Source: Litorimonas sp964352855
Lineage (GTDB): Bacteria; Pseudomonadota; Alphaproteobacteria; Caulobacterales; Maricaulaceae
Assembly (NCBI GenBank): GCA_964352855.1
Contig: CAYGTR010000014.1
Coordinates: forward strand, 1-64,000
Length of the DNA stretch: 64,000 nucleotides
Direction: 5' to 3'
A program made the position numbers and the translations under genes. The notes beneath the pieces are model-generated. The model did no database searches and was not told where the DNA came from. It worked only from the letters and a program-made list of their open reading frames with translations. Positions within the stretch are counted from its first letter, which is position 1. Every line of letters starts with the position of its first letter. Positions 35,045-45,015 of this stretch are shown piece by piece.

Positions 35045-36856
35045 ATGATGGCCAAAACTTTACCCCTAAACTCTGCGAGCCTATCGCACATGCGCCGGTT
35101 TGGCCTGTTCGCTCTCTTTGCTATATTTGCATTCCTGCCGGTGTCTGCCTTCGCAAATGTGCCTTTCAGTCTAATCGAGAGTGATGCGCCGCCTGAGCTA
35201 CGGACAAAAATGGTCAATAGTCTTGGGGAGGTCGAAAACCCCCCGCGTTCTCGGGCACAAGCACGACGACGCGCCAAAAAGGCTGTTGAAATTATCGAGT
35301 CTGTTTTGCGGTCTGACGGATATTATCAAAGCCAAATATCCGTCGAATATGGGAATGATGAGAGGGAAGCCAACTCAGCCTCCCGCACGCCTGTTCTCAA
35401 AGTCTCATTAGGCCCGCAGTTTAAGTATGGTGATATCAAGATAGAGCTTGCGCTTGAAAATAACGCGCTCGCCAAGCTACTTAAAGATGAGTTGTCTTTA
35501 GCGTCCGGTGACCCCGTTTCCAGTGCGGAAATTGTGATAAGCGAAGCGGCGTTGCTCTTGTTTCTAAAAACGAACGGCTTTCCGGACGCTCAAATTTTAT
35601 CCCGGGACGCGGTCGTTGATCATACGCGTCAAAAAATGGATTTAACGCTCAATTTTGACGCCGGTGACAAAGCGACTTTTGGACAAGTTATTTTGGCGGA
35701 TAAATCCAAGGTCTCGCAAAAATGGGCCGATATGGTGGCTCCTTTTGAAGCCGGAGACTTATATGATGAAACGCAAGTCAATCTGTTCAAGAACAGAATA
35801 GTCTCAACCGGCGCCTTCGCCAATGTCTCAAGTGAATTACAGCCCAATGACAGCGCAGCGAATGCACAAAGAGATTTAAAGCTAACGATTGCACAGGGTA
35901 AACCGAATACGATTAGTGCTGAAGTAGGATATTCGACGACAGACGGAACAGGCGTTGATGTCACATATGAGCGGCGCAATTTGGGTCATGCCGCCCAGAT
36001 ACTGACGCTGACAACAACGCTTAAAACTAATCAGCAATCTGTCGCGGCCAATTATTCTGTGCCTTATGCCTGGCGTGTTTCCCGCGCCCTTGATTTTGGT
36101 GCAGAATTTGCGCGACAAAATAACGACGTTTTTCGCGGCAACAAAGTCACGGCCAAAGCCCTCATCACTGAAAAGATATCAGACTCACTCCGGCTGAGCG
36201 GCGGTATAGGGCTTGAGACATCGAAGTTGAGAGAAGATGTTGCAGGGTCACTGTCCGATCGAGCCTATCTGGTCGAAGGGATCTCGCGCGCTGTTTATGA
36301 TAGTCGTGATAATATTTTAGACCCTAAAAAAGGCGTTTTGATAGAGGGGCAAATATTGCCGACATATGATTTTGGGGATGCAGGCTTCTTCACCATCGCC
36401 CAAGCGGATGCCGCCACCTATTATAAAATGTCTGAGAGTTTCACTTTGGCCGGACGCGTGAAATACGGTTCGATTGTCGGCGCGCCGCAAAGTGAGATTC
36501 CTTTGAATAAACGGTTTTATGGCGGCGGCGGTGGCTCTGTTCGCGGATATGGATTTCAGTCTATTTCTCCTGAAAATGACCTTGGTACTCTGGTGGGTGG
36601 GCGCTCAATCGTCGAAGGGAGTGCCGAGTTACGTTATCAAGGCACAGGCAATCTCGGCTTTGTGGGTTTCATCGATGCTGCCAGTGTATCAGAGGCGCAA
36701 TATCCCAAATTTGAAGATACGCTTTTCGGGTTGGGTGCAGGCGTGCGTTATTATACGAGTTTTGCCCCGTTACGCGCCGATATCGCGATCCCTTTAAATC
36801 GCCGTGACGGCGACGCTGCCGTTCAAGTCTATCTGAGTATTGGGCAGTCATTCTGA
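35045..36856 (+). CDS. tamA: TamA, outer-membrane translocation and assembly protein (Omp85 family)
   Basis: TamA is an Omp85 barrel that works with TamB in outer-membrane protein insertion and lipid transport. The 603-residue product has a signal peptide (RRFGLFALFAIFAFLPVSAFA), POTRA-like repeats in about residues 40-270, and a C-terminal barrel. The conserved RGY motif of the lid loop lies in GGGSVRGYGFQS. Several ATGs lie near the start (35045, 35048, 35090) and none has a good ribosome site, so the N-terminus is uncertain. Its stop overlaps the tamB start (TGATG). Confidence 0.88.
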   Translation: MMAKTLPLNSASLSHMRRFGLFALFAIFAFLPVSAFANVPFSLIESDAPPELRTKMVNSLGEVENPPRSRAQARRRAKKAVEIIESVLRSDGYYQSQISVEYGNDEREANSASRTPVLKVSLGPQFKYGDIKIELALENNALAKLLKDELSLASGDPVSSAEIVISEAALLLFLKTNGFPDAQILSRDAVVDHTRQKMDLTLNFDAGDKATFGQVILADKSKVSQKWADMVAPFEAGDLYDETQVNLFKNRIVSTGAFANVSSELQPNDSAANAQRDLKLTIAQGKPNTISAEVGYSTTDGTGVDVTYERRNLGHAAQILTLTTTLKTNQQSVAANYSVPYAWRVSRALDFGAEFARQNNDVFRGNKVTAKALITEKISDSLRLSGGIGLETSKLREDVAGSLSDRAYLVEGISRAVYDSRDNILDPKKGVLIEGQILPTYDFGDAGFFTIAQADAATYYKMSESFTLAGRVKYGSIVGAPQSEIPLNKRFYGGGGGSVRGYGFQSISPENDLGTLVGGRSIVEGSAELRYQGTGNLGFVGFIDAASVSEAQYPKFEDTLFGLGAGVRYYTSFAPLRADIAIPLNRRDGDAAVQVYLSIGQSF

Positions 36857-39800
36857 TGGCTGAAATGCAAAAAACCAAACGCCCGCTGATGGCCAAAATC
36901 GCTTTAGGCGTTTTGGCTCTCTTTGTTATTCTTGTTCTGCTCGTGATTGGCTTCAGACTGTTTTTAACGACAGGTTCAGGCGCACGCTTTGTCGAAAATC
37001 AGGTCAATAGCCGCAGTTATGGCCCCGTTGACCGCATCCAAATTTCCGGCTTATCGGGCGATCCGCTCAAGTCGGTGACGGTCGAACGGATTGAGGTGTT
37101 AGATGTGGATGGGGCTTGGATCACCCTTCGCGATGTAACGCTCGACTGGAATGCTTATGCCTTATTAAGACGCCACATAGATATCCGTAAGCTTAGTATC
37201 TCACAGGGTGACATGATCCGCAGGCCTGTCCTCAAGGAATCAGAGGGACAGTCCGGTTCCGGAACAACACCGCGCGTGACTTTATCAGAACTAAGCATAG
37301 ATACATTTGATTTGGGCGAGGCGGTTATGGGGCAAACCGCGTCCTTTAAAACCGATGGCGCATTGGCGTTTGAGCCGGGCGAAGATTTAAACGCACAGTT
37401 GGATATCGTCAGAACCGATGAAGCGGGGGATGCGCTCTCACTGGCTATAAAACGCGATCCAACAGGTGATATTCGGGCGTCTTATGAATTAACAGGGCAA
37501 CCAAACGGCCCCGTCGCCACGCTTATTCAAGCCCCCTCAGATCGCGCCGTTCGTGGGGCAGGCTTGCTGGAAGGTAGTGCAGAAGCCGGACAAGGAACGC
37601 TGACATTATCTTCCGCTGACGCGCCTCTTATGTCGTTGTCAACAGATTGGGATGTGGAAGCCTTTAGATTTCAAGCCGAGAAGGGAGCCGCGCAGTGGCC
37701 ACTTTTTGAATCGCTTCCCGACGCGTTAAATGGATTTACATTAAATGGAACTGTATCTCGAGAAGAGAATAGACGGTTTGAATTGAGGTATAACGCACAA
37801 GCCGGACGAGCGATTATATCGGGGATGCGGCCAGTTGATAACAGCTTGCCGGACAGTTTCAGCCTTAACGCCAGTCTCAAATCCCCTTTAGGTTCGATTG
37901 AGGCGGCAGAAGGTTATGACGTCGCTGATATAGCTTTGGACGGCATAATCACAGGTTTAAATTCAACCTCTATAACTTATGAGGGGGATGCCAAGGCGCA
38001 GGGATTAAGCTCGCCCTATGGGCAGGCAGATACGGTTCAAGGCCCTGTGAAGCTCACATTGTTAGATCGCAAGGCGTTGGACAGCACGCTGCAACTGACG
38101 ATCACAAATGCAAAAACAAATCAAAATTTGCCAATCTCCTTAAACAAGACGGTTATACTTAAAGGCACAGGGCGATACGAATTTGTGCCTCAAACTCTCT
38201 CTGATTTAGATATGAGTTTGACCACTGGTGCGGATACTCTGACTGCAAAGGGGCGAGCAAATATTAAGTCAAAGCAGTTTAATATCGTGGGCCAAGTTAA
38301 AGCCTCTCTCATAGAACGAAGGGCTATGCTCGCAGGTCGATTGGATGCTGATTATTCTATCGGTGGAGACAACCTACTCACCATTAAATCAGATGGTCGC
38401 TATCGACTGAAAGATCAAATCGAGGGGCCCGCAAGCGCTGTTATTGGCGAAACGCTCCTGTTTCAAACTGAGTTTACGAGAGGAGATGAGCGCATGACAA
38501 TTAATATGTTGGATGTCAGCACGAACACTCTCAAACTGGCCTTAAATGGGACTGTTTCAGATAAATTGAATATATCCGGCGAGGTTCTGACAACAGAAGC
38601 GATTGCAATCGGGAGCCTGACTGCTGCGTCAGAGACAACGGCGAGTTTCGTTGTTTCTGGCACAAGAGACAATCCGAGCGTCAGGCTGGACGCGACATCC
38701 CCTATTATCAATATCGGCTCTCAAACATTGGAAAGCGTCCGCCTGCGTACAGAATTGGAGGGCCCGATTGACAGAATATCAGGCCCCATACAAATCGATA
38801 TGGAAACTCAATATGGGCCGTTTACGGGATCAGCCAATATTGCAAGGCAAGACAACCAAATTGGATTTTCAGATGTCGGTTTGAGCGTCGATAGGCTTCA
38901 GGCAGATGGTGATATCGGGATAAATATAGACACAAAGCTTGTGACCGGTGCCATGCGTGTCACAACGGACAGCCTTGATCCTGACACCGCCGACATAAAT
39001 GTTAATTTCTCTGAACAAGGAGTGCAGCAGCGTATAAACATTGATGGCAAGGCTGAGAATTTGGCGGTCGGCGATTGGCGCTTGGATGTGTTTGAAGCGA
39101 GCCTATCGGGTGTGTTATCGGATATGAACGGCAAGGTCGTCTTATCGGGCGTCTATGGTTCAGATATTTTCGGGAAACCGATCTCACTGGAAACTCCATT
39201 AGCAATTTCATTTGTTCAAGCCAACGAGGAGACGCCTTTTTCTGTCGCAGTGGAAGTCATGCCGGACGCGAAATTTGGTATGACCCCCATTAAGACGCTT
39301 TCACCCACACAGATTTTTTATCAAGCTTCTGAGCTAAAAGTCGCTTCTAATTTATCCGTCGGCACAGGTGCGATTTCACTTGATTTTCATGACAAAGGAA
39401 ATGTGCAAAATTTAGTAATAGACGGAAATGATATCCCTGTTGCCTTGCTCCCTTTACCCAATCGTTTGAGAGACAGCCGTGGGCGTGTTTCAGTCGCGGC
39501 TGATATCTCGACGCAAAATAAGACTCCAAAAGGAGAATTTTCCGTCCAATTAAAGGACTGGCGAGGCAATGCGATGTCACGGGGAGAGGGTATTGATGCA
39601 ACATTGCGGGGTTTTATTGATCAAGGTGTGTATCGTTTGACGCTGCAGGGACAGTCAGAGCCTGATCTACGAATGAATGGCCAAGCTCTTATACCTTTGA
39701 CTAACGAGGGGCGTTTCTTTGGGCTTGCGCCTGATGTTGCGAAACCTATCACAGGTCGCTTTGCTGTGAGTGGTGCTGCGGCGCCCTTGATTGGTTTGGC

Positions 39801-41022
39801 ATTAATTGATGAAAGCGATATTGAAGGCAGTGTTATAATAGAGACGCAAATAAGTGGAAGCCTGAACGCACCCAAGGTTAGTGGCAAGGCCCAGGCGAAT
39901 GGCATAGGGTTTGAGCTGACAGAATACGGCACACAAATACGTGGGGGCGTTATCAATGCAAGTTTTTCAAATGACTCGCTGCGGGTTGATGAATTTTCTT
40001 TTCAAGATGCGAAGTCGGGCAAGATTGCGGGGCAGGGCACCTTTAAACTTGGACTTATGGGTCAACCGATGGGGGAGCTGAACCTAACATCGACGAACTT
40101 TACCTTGAGTGACCGCCGTGACTTGTCGGCGGTTCTCAGTGGTGAGTTGACTTATACGTTAGATGCAAATGGCGGTAAGCTGTCGGGGCAGACGCGCTTG
40201 CCAAGTTTGGATGTCAAAGAATTCGTGTCTGCTGGCTACAAACCTGTTGATATTGAGGTGACAGAAATAAACCGTCCTGAGACCGATATCGCCTCTCCGC
40301 CGCGACAAAACATGAAGCCCACGCGTTTGGATGTCGTCGTCAAAGCGCCGCGTCAGGTTTTTGTACGCAGCCGAGGGCTCGATATTGAACTATCTGTTGA
40401 TGCGCAAATAAAGGGAACATCCGCTAAACCGCTCATATACGGCACGGCGAATGTTATTCGGGGTGGCTATAAAATTGCCGGAAAAACACTGAGTTTTGAA
40501 AAAGGGGAAATTACCTTTGATGGTGCGTTTAACGACGCAAAGATAAACTTCATTGCCAATACGGTGACGCCAAACCTAAAGGCCGGCGTTACTATTACGG
40601 GTACAGTCTCAGCGCCTGAGGTAACACTGACAAGTACCCCTGAACGACCTCAAGATGAGATTTTATCAGCTTTATTATTTGGTCGCTCTGTGACCGAGCT
40701 ATCGCCTGTTGAGGGTGTTCAATTGGCTAGCGCCTTGGCACAATTGTCGGGCGTTGGCGGGGGTTTCGATATTGTCGGTGGTTTAAGAAGCGTCATCGGG
40801 ATAGATCAGTTGAGCTTAGATGTAGCGCAAGACGGGGCTACTCGCGTTGTGGGTGGGAAATATTTGACCAAAGACGTCTATTTGCAAGTCTTCTCAGGTG
40901 TTGGAGCCAGTGACACGGGCGCGATTATAGATTGGGACATTCGAAAAAACTTGGCGCTCAGATCACGTCTACGCGCCGATAATGACAGGTCGCTTAGCCT
41001 TAAGTGGAAGAGAGATTTTTAA
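36856..41022 (+). CDS. tamB: TamB, inner-membrane anchored translocation and assembly protein
   Basis: TamB spans the periplasm as a long beta-taco protein and acts with TamA; family members move phospholipids to the outer membrane. The 1388-residue protein starts with a cytoplasmic basic stretch and one membrane helix (about 14-36, IALGVLALFVILVLLVIGF). A very long beta-rich region follows. The conserved C-terminal domain has RPQDEILSALLFGRSVTELSPVEGVQLASALAQLSG and VFVRSRGLDIELS. It ends in a basic KWKRDF. Translation is coupled to tamA. Confidence 0.92.
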   Translation: MAEMQKTKRPLMAKIALGVLALFVILVLLVIGFRLFLTTGSGARFVENQVNSRSYGPVDRIQISGLSGDPLKSVTVERIEVLDVDGAWITLRDVTLDWNAYALLRRHIDIRKLSISQGDMIRRPVLKESEGQSGSGTTPRVTLSELSIDTFDLGEAVMGQTASFKTDGALAFEPGEDLNAQLDIVRTDEAGDALSLAIKRDPTGDIRASYELTGQPNGPVATLIQAPSDRAVRGAGLLEGSAEAGQGTLTLSSADAPLMSLSTDWDVEAFRFQAEKGAAQWPLFESLPDALNGFTLNGTVSREENRRFELRYNAQAGRAIISGMRPVDNSLPDSFSLNASLKSPLGSIEAAEGYDVADIALDGIITGLNSTSITYEGDAKAQGLSSPYGQADTVQGPVKLTLLDRKALDSTLQLTITNAKTNQNLPISLNKTVILKGTGRYEFVPQTLSDLDMSLTTGADTLTAKGRANIKSKQFNIVGQVKASLIERRAMLAGRLDADYSIGGDNLLTIKSDGRYRLKDQIEGPASAVIGETLLFQTEFTRGDERMTINMLDVSTNTLKLALNGTVSDKLNISGEVLTTEAIAIGSLTAASETTASFVVSGTRDNPSVRLDATSPIINIGSQTLESVRLRTELEGPIDRISGPIQIDMETQYGPFTGSANIARQDNQIGFSDVGLSVDRLQADGDIGINIDTKLVTGAMRVTTDSLDPDTADINVNFSEQGVQQRINIDGKAENLAVGDWRLDVFEASLSGVLSDMNGKVVLSGVYGSDIFGKPISLETPLAISFVQANEETPFSVAVEVMPDAKFGMTPIKTLSPTQIFYQASELKVASNLSVGTGAISLDFHDKGNVQNLVIDGNDIPVALLPLPNRLRDSRGRVSVAADISTQNKTPKGEFSVQLKDWRGNAMSRGEGIDATLRGFIDQGVYRLTLQGQSEPDLRMNGQALIPLTNEGRFFGLAPDVAKPITGRFAVSGAAAPLIGLALIDESDIEGSVIIETQISGSLNAPKVSGKAQANGIGFELTEYGTQIRGGVINASFSNDSLRVDEFSFQDAKSGKIAGQGTFKLGLMGQPMGELNLTSTNFTLSDRRDLSAVLSGELTYTLDANGGKLSGQTRLPSLDVKEFVSAGYKPVDIEVTEINRPETDIASPPRQNMKPTRLDVVVKAPRQVFVRSRGLDIELSVDAQIKGTSAKPLIYGTANVIRGGYKIAGKTLSFEKGEITFDGAFNDAKINFIANTVTPNLKAGVTITGTVSAPEVTLTSTPERPQDEILSALLFGRSVTELSPVEGVQLASALAQLSGVGGGFDIVGGLRSVIGIDQLSLDVAQDGATRVVGGKYLTKDVYLQVFSGVGASDTGAIIDWDIRKNLALRSRLRADNDRSLSLKWKRDF

Positions 41023-41820
41023 CGTCGCCACAATATTATCCTAATAGAGTCCGCCGCCAATACACGGGCGGTAGCGCCAATGCGCCGAAACCTTTCAGCC
41101 CTCGTTTTCAGTCTTGGGTTGTTAGTTGGACTATCCTTGCGACCCTGCCTCAGGATGCTCCCAAAACCTATGATATGCTCTGCATTGCGGATAAGGCAAT
41201 AGAGCGAAACTTGAAACGCGCCCATTCAACCATTAGCTGCAAGGCTGAACACCATGGTGGCCTCGTTTTTTTATAGAGCAACGCATGCCGACAAGAATTC
41301 GTAGGAACCGGCTAGCCGCCCTAAGCTGTGAACGCGCGTGAGAAGAACTTCACCAAAGGTAACTGACAAGGCGCACCGGGCAGATCGAGCAGTCTATTGA
41401 ACGCTATCTTCAATCATTGGACGTCACTGACTTACGAGAAACTACGCTCGCAAATGCCATGTTGCACTCTGCGCCTTCGCGACAGCAGCTTCTTAGCGAA
41501 TACTTTCAGTTTCCAATGTTTTCGCTGACACCATTTTTATTGGCGGCTTCTAGTGCTAGTGAACATCAATAATTGTCGTCTGCTATTATGAAAGCATCAC
41601 TGCGGATTCTAGCTATATCTACGGACAATGTGTTCAGTGATTGCCGTATATGTTTTCGGCATCCATATGAGAAGACCGATACAGAGAAAAGCGTTGATAG
41701 TACCGGATAGACTCTCTCTGCACTAGCTATCTGTTGTTACTAAATGTCCTGCTTATGAAGGGTGTTTACCCCAATTTTCCGCAATTCTTACTTTACTTAG
41801 TTATGCGCGGGGTAAAAACG
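41023..41820. other. Long non-coding stretch with a transposase remnant
   Basis: About 800 bp follow tamB before a terminator and the tRNA genes. The only recognisable content is the decayed transposase described separately (41286-41431). The remaining parts, 41023-41285 and 41432-41820, show no credible gene on either strand. Confidence 0.6.
41286..41431 (+). pseudogene. Decayed IS1182-family transposase fragment
   Basis: In one frame, 41325-41363 reads AVNAREKNFTKGN. After a frame change, 41363-41431 reads LTRRTGQIEQSIERYLQSLD then VTD. These two pieces match, in order, the conserved central motif of IS1182-type transposases, roughly KAVNxRxxNFTxxKxxxRxxQIExSIxRYLxxLDxAD. A possible earlier piece (41286, CRQEFVG) would correspond to the CREF motif, but with stop codons and a shortened gap between. 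No terminal repeats or full frame remain. It is a dead remnant beside tRNA genes. Confidence 0.7.
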
Positions 41821-41852
41821 AAAAAACCTCAGCTATGAAACTGAGGTTTTTC
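41821..41852 (-). terminator. Hairpin terminator after tRNA-Asp
   Basis: AAAAACCTCAG (41822-41832) and CTGAGGTTTTT (41841-41851) form an 11-bp stem with an 8-nt loop. Read on the minus strand it follows the tRNA-Asp by about 30 nt and runs into a T-rich stretch. It would also work on the plus strand. Confidence 0.75.
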
Positions 41853-41882
41853 AGTAATTTAACCATTTAAAATAATTTTAAA

Positions 41883-41959
<77 letters not shown>

Positions 41960-42116
41960 TAAGATGTGAATGGGGCTTTAGCCCCCGATAATAGTCACGT
42001 CAACGCGATTTTGTCGCAAATATGCACTTTTTACGGAATAAAAATCTTATCAAAAAGACTGCATGTTCGGGCTTGCAGAATGTGTTTCAATGAGGCATAT
42101 CCCGCCCACGCTTTTG

Positions 42117-42192
42117 GGGCGGTTAGCTCAGCTGGTAGAGCATCTCGTTTACACCGAGAGGGTCAGCGGTTCGAACCCGTTACCGCCCACCA
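42117..42192 (+). tRNA. tRNA-Val (TAC)
   Basis: A 76-nt cloverleaf with acceptor GGGCGGT/ACCGCCC, D-arm TAGCTCAGCTGGTAGAGCA, anticodon loop TTTACAC (anticodon TAC), T-loop GGTTCGAACCC and encoded CCA. It is divergent from tRNA-Asp with 157 bp between them. Confidence 0.96.
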
Positions 42193-42210
42193 TTTTTTCA
42201 AAATTTGAAT

Positions 42211-43104
42211 TTACGTTACTTCATGGCCTTTGGCCAATGAATAGAGCTCGAACCAAGTTTCGCGGTCGAGTTTTACATCTACAGCTTTTCCCATATTTTT
42301 TATGCGCTGGAGTGAATTTGTACCTAAAACGGGAATAATTCCGGCAGGATGTGCCAATAACCAAGCTATTGCTATTGTAGCCACATCAACATCATAATGC
42401 TCAGCTAATTCAGAGAGTCTGTTTAACAAACCTTTGTTTTGTGACTGAAAAAGCGACCCTCCGCCTAGCGGAGACCATGCCATAGGTAGAGTTTTATATT
42501 GCTGTAGATAAGCCATATCCCCATTCGTAAAAGCTTCGCTATGGGACAAGCTAATTTCAATTTGATTGGTCACGAGGGGGTTATGCATCATTGAACTGAG
42601 AAGCTCTATATCATGAGGTTTGAAGTTAGAAACGCCGATCGCTCGGACTTTCCCCTCTTCGATAAGCTTATCCAAGGCGCGACCGGTCTGCTCGGCATCC
42701 ATAAAGGGATCGGGACGGTGAATTAAGAGCACGTCAATCTGCTCGATTGACATAAGCCGAAGTGAGCTCTCGACGGACTGCGTGATGTGATGCGCTGATG
42801 TATTATAGTGCTTCACACGATGTTCTGAATAACGCCCCATCGGCGCAATAATCCCGCATTTGGTTATTATTTCAATCCGGTTACGAAGGTGGGGTGCGGC
42901 GCGAAGTGTTTCACCCATAGCCTCTTCTGTTGCGTAACAGCCATAAATATCCGCTTGATCAAAGGTTGTCAGACCTATTTTGAGGCAGGTTTCCATTTTG
43001 GCCTGCAAATGTGCAGCCGAATGGAGAGGATCGTCCAGAATACGCCATAGGCCATAGACTAGCCGTGAGATATTGAGATCAGATGTCAGTGTAATCCGTT
43101 GCAT
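42211..43104 (-). CDS. Aldo/keto reductase, YdhF-like
   Basis: This is an NADPH-dependent carbonyl reductase of the AKR superfamily; the substrate is unknown. The 297-residue TIM-barrel protein shows TFDQADIYGCY (catalytic Asp and Tyr), the Lys in EIITKCGI, and the His in VLLIHRPDPF, the standard AKR tetrad. GVSNFKPHDI and the C-terminal IPVLGTNSLQRIKN (cofactor binding) follow. Overall it closely follows the E. coli YdhF pattern in length and motif spacing. It ends 19 bp from tRNA-Val. Confidence 0.88.
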   Translation of the reverse strand: MQRITLTSDLNISRLVYGLWRILDDPLHSAAHLQAKMETCLKIGLTTFDQADIYGCYATEEAMGETLRAAPHLRNRIEIITKCGIIAPMGRYSEHRVKHYNTSAHHITQSVESSLRLMSIEQIDVLLIHRPDPFMDAEQTGRALDKLIEEGKVRAIGVSNFKPHDIELLSSMMHNPLVTNQIEISLSHSEAFTNGDMAYLQQYKTLPMAWSPLGGGSLFQSQNKGLLNRLSELAEHYDVDVATIAIAWLLAHPAGIIPVLGTNSLQRIKNMGKAVDVKLDRETWFELYSLAKGHEVT

Positions 43105-43298
43105 TAGTGTCTGTTCCTTAAATTCCGAATGCGTGAAGCAGAGGCGTGATGTCTTGTGCTGTGCTCCACAATCAATATGAGCGATTGGTCTATAGTCACT
43201 TTTTAATGTTGCGGGATAGGCATAAGACTTGCATATATTAAGACGACCTTAACAGTGCAATTTTGCATATTTGAAACTCTCAAGACAAGGTAATATTG

Positions 43299-44600
43299 AT
43301 GCGATTTATTTTAGGGTCAGCAATTGCTGTGGTTTTCCTGATGAATTCCATGACGGTTTTGGCGCAAAAAAGCTCTGAAAGTCTTGAACCTGTTCAATCG
43401 AGTGAGTTTCTGGGGCAGGATTGGATGGCCGGGCCGTTTCATACGGTTCATCCGTATGCCTTGAGCGATGGGCATATGCTTGTTTATAAAATCAGCTCAC
43501 AAGATGAGGTCTATGATATTAAAGGCACAGCGGCGGCGCGAGATATGATCCGTGAGATCACAGCGACAGGAACGCTACGTCAAAGATCAACAGCAGGCAC
43601 AATCGTCGAGTCTGCGGCTGGTCGAACACTCAATATTGTCGAAACCCCCATAAGAGTTGTTTCCGGTCTGGTGAAAAAAGCAGACGATATAAGTTCTTTC
43701 GAAGAAGGTGTTCTCTTTATACCGACGGAAATCGTGAATGCGACAGGTCAGTTAATAGACGGTGTGGGAGAGTTGGCCGTGACAGGCGTGAGGATAACAA
43801 CGGGCGCGGCTTCCACAAAATGTAGTGGGCTTGGTTGTGTTGAAAAGGCGGGAGAGGATATCTGGTCCGGATTTAACTCGCTTATGGGCAAGCATAATTC
43901 TGCCAGGCGTTTACACAACGAATTTGGAACCGACCCTCAAACACAGAACAAAACTTATCGCAAGCAAATTGACCGACTGGCCTATGCAGAGAGCTATACG
44001 GCGACAACTGTTAAGCTGGGTGTTTCCAATGCAGGTATTGAGTATTTAAGTCCCGCGATGCAGACCGTTGGTTGGTATAATAATGGTGAATTTGTTGCGG
44101 GATATGAAGATGCTCATCGCCGCCGTAATTTTGAAAAAAAAACCTATGCAGAGTGGGGGGCAGATTCCGATATGGTTGCAGCTCTTTATAGAAACGAAGC
44201 TTTCACGAAACTTCAAAGGCGGCGTTTATTTACAGCTCTAGAGGTTTTACCAAGCCTCCCTGTGCGTATTCGATTTTTGCAGACCGCTGAGGCTATATCA
44301 GAGCGCTCAGAGGCCACGACGTTCCTTGCCAAAATGGAGTATCTAAAGAGCCTCTCGACAGAGGGCATGATTTCGAGTTTTGATTTAGGGTCGTCTGATA
44401 CGACTTTCACAGATAGTCGCGGTGTCAAAACGACACTCATTTATGCAGATTATTTAAATTGGTCGGAGTCTTTACGGTCAAAAATATCGCAGGACAGAGC
44501 ACGGGGTATTTCTGAATTGCGTATCATGGGACAGGCCTCTCCACTTTTTGTCACAAATGCTCGAAACCTCGGAATAAGTGTCACTCAAATTACTCAATAA
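43299..44600 (+). CDS. Exported protein of unknown function, 433 aa
   Basis: The ATG at 43299 (AAGG 8 nt before it) begins MRFILGSAIAVVFLMNSMTVLAQ, a clear signal peptide with a cleavage site after AQ. The mature protein contains a helical stretch rich in Gly/Val (about 100-165, VETPIRVVSGLVKKADDISSFEEGVLFIP..ATGQLIDGVGEL) that resembles no domain I know. A CSGLGC pair and a basic C-terminal half (YEDAHRRRNFEKKTYAEW, FTKLQRRRLFTALEVLP) follow. It is probably periplasmic or outer-membrane associated. It is flanked by an AKR gene and a DUF1905 gene and no operon logic is evident. Confidence 0.75.
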   Translation: MRFILGSAIAVVFLMNSMTVLAQKSSESLEPVQSSEFLGQDWMAGPFHTVHPYALSDGHMLVYKISSQDEVYDIKGTAAARDMIREITATGTLRQRSTAGTIVESAAGRTLNIVETPIRVVSGLVKKADDISSFEEGVLFIPTEIVNATGQLIDGVGELAVTGVRITTGAASTKCSGLGCVEKAGEDIWSGFNSLMGKHNSARRLHNEFGTDPQTQNKTYRKQIDRLAYAESYTATTVKLGVSNAGIEYLSPAMQTVGWYNNGEFVAGYEDAHRRRNFEKKTYAEWGADSDMVAALYRNEAFTKLQRRRLFTALEVLPSLPVRIRFLQTAEAISERSEATTFLAKMEYLKSLSTEGMISSFDLGSSDTTFTDSRGVKTTLIYADYLNWSESLRSKISQDRARGISELRIMGQASPLFVTNARNLGISVTQITQ

Positions 44601-44635
44601 AATCGCCCGTTGGGATAGTTTTCAAAACTTAGATT

Positions 44636-44938
44636 ATGATAACTCTGGATTTTGAATTTTCTGCTGTTTTATGGGAGTATATTGGTAATGGGTCTTGGCA
44701 TTTTTTGACTGTACCGAAACATATATCGGCTGACATAAAGGCTTTTACACGTGACTCAAGTCATGGTTTTCGCACTCTTCGTACCTCTGTCTTAATTGGC
44801 GAAACGAAATGGTTGACGTCTCTCTTTCCGGATAAAAAGAGCGGATGTTATTTCTTGCCTATAAAAGCATCTATCAGAAAAAGTGAAAATCTTCGAAAAG
44901 GTGAAGACGTGTTCGTGAAATTTGAAATTTTCATCTAA
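44636..44938 (+). CDS. DUF1905 domain protein
   Basis: A 100-residue protein matching the DUF1905 pattern: FEFSAVLWEYIGNGSWHFLTVPKHISADIK, then GFRTLRTSVLIGETKWLTSLFPDKKSGCYFLPIKASIRKSENLRKGEDVFVKFEI. The family is a small beta-barrel of unknown function, often alone or fused to YdeI-like domains. No signal or membrane segment. It starts 35 bp after the preceding exported protein. Confidence 0.8.
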   Translation: MITLDFEFSAVLWEYIGNGSWHFLTVPKHISADIKAFTRDSSHGFRTLRTSVLIGETKWLTSLFPDKKSGCYFLPIKASIRKSENLRKGEDVFVKFEIFI

Positions 44939-45015
44939 TACTATTCTGATTTAAACTGGAACATACTTCGCTTTTTTACGTAGATATAACTTAACCTTCA
45001 ATCCTTGAGACAGCC

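Noticed and set aside
41004..41276. 90-residue frame overlapping the end of tamB
   Set aside because: It starts inside tamB, resembles nothing, and lies in a decayed region. I could not tie it to the transposase remnant.
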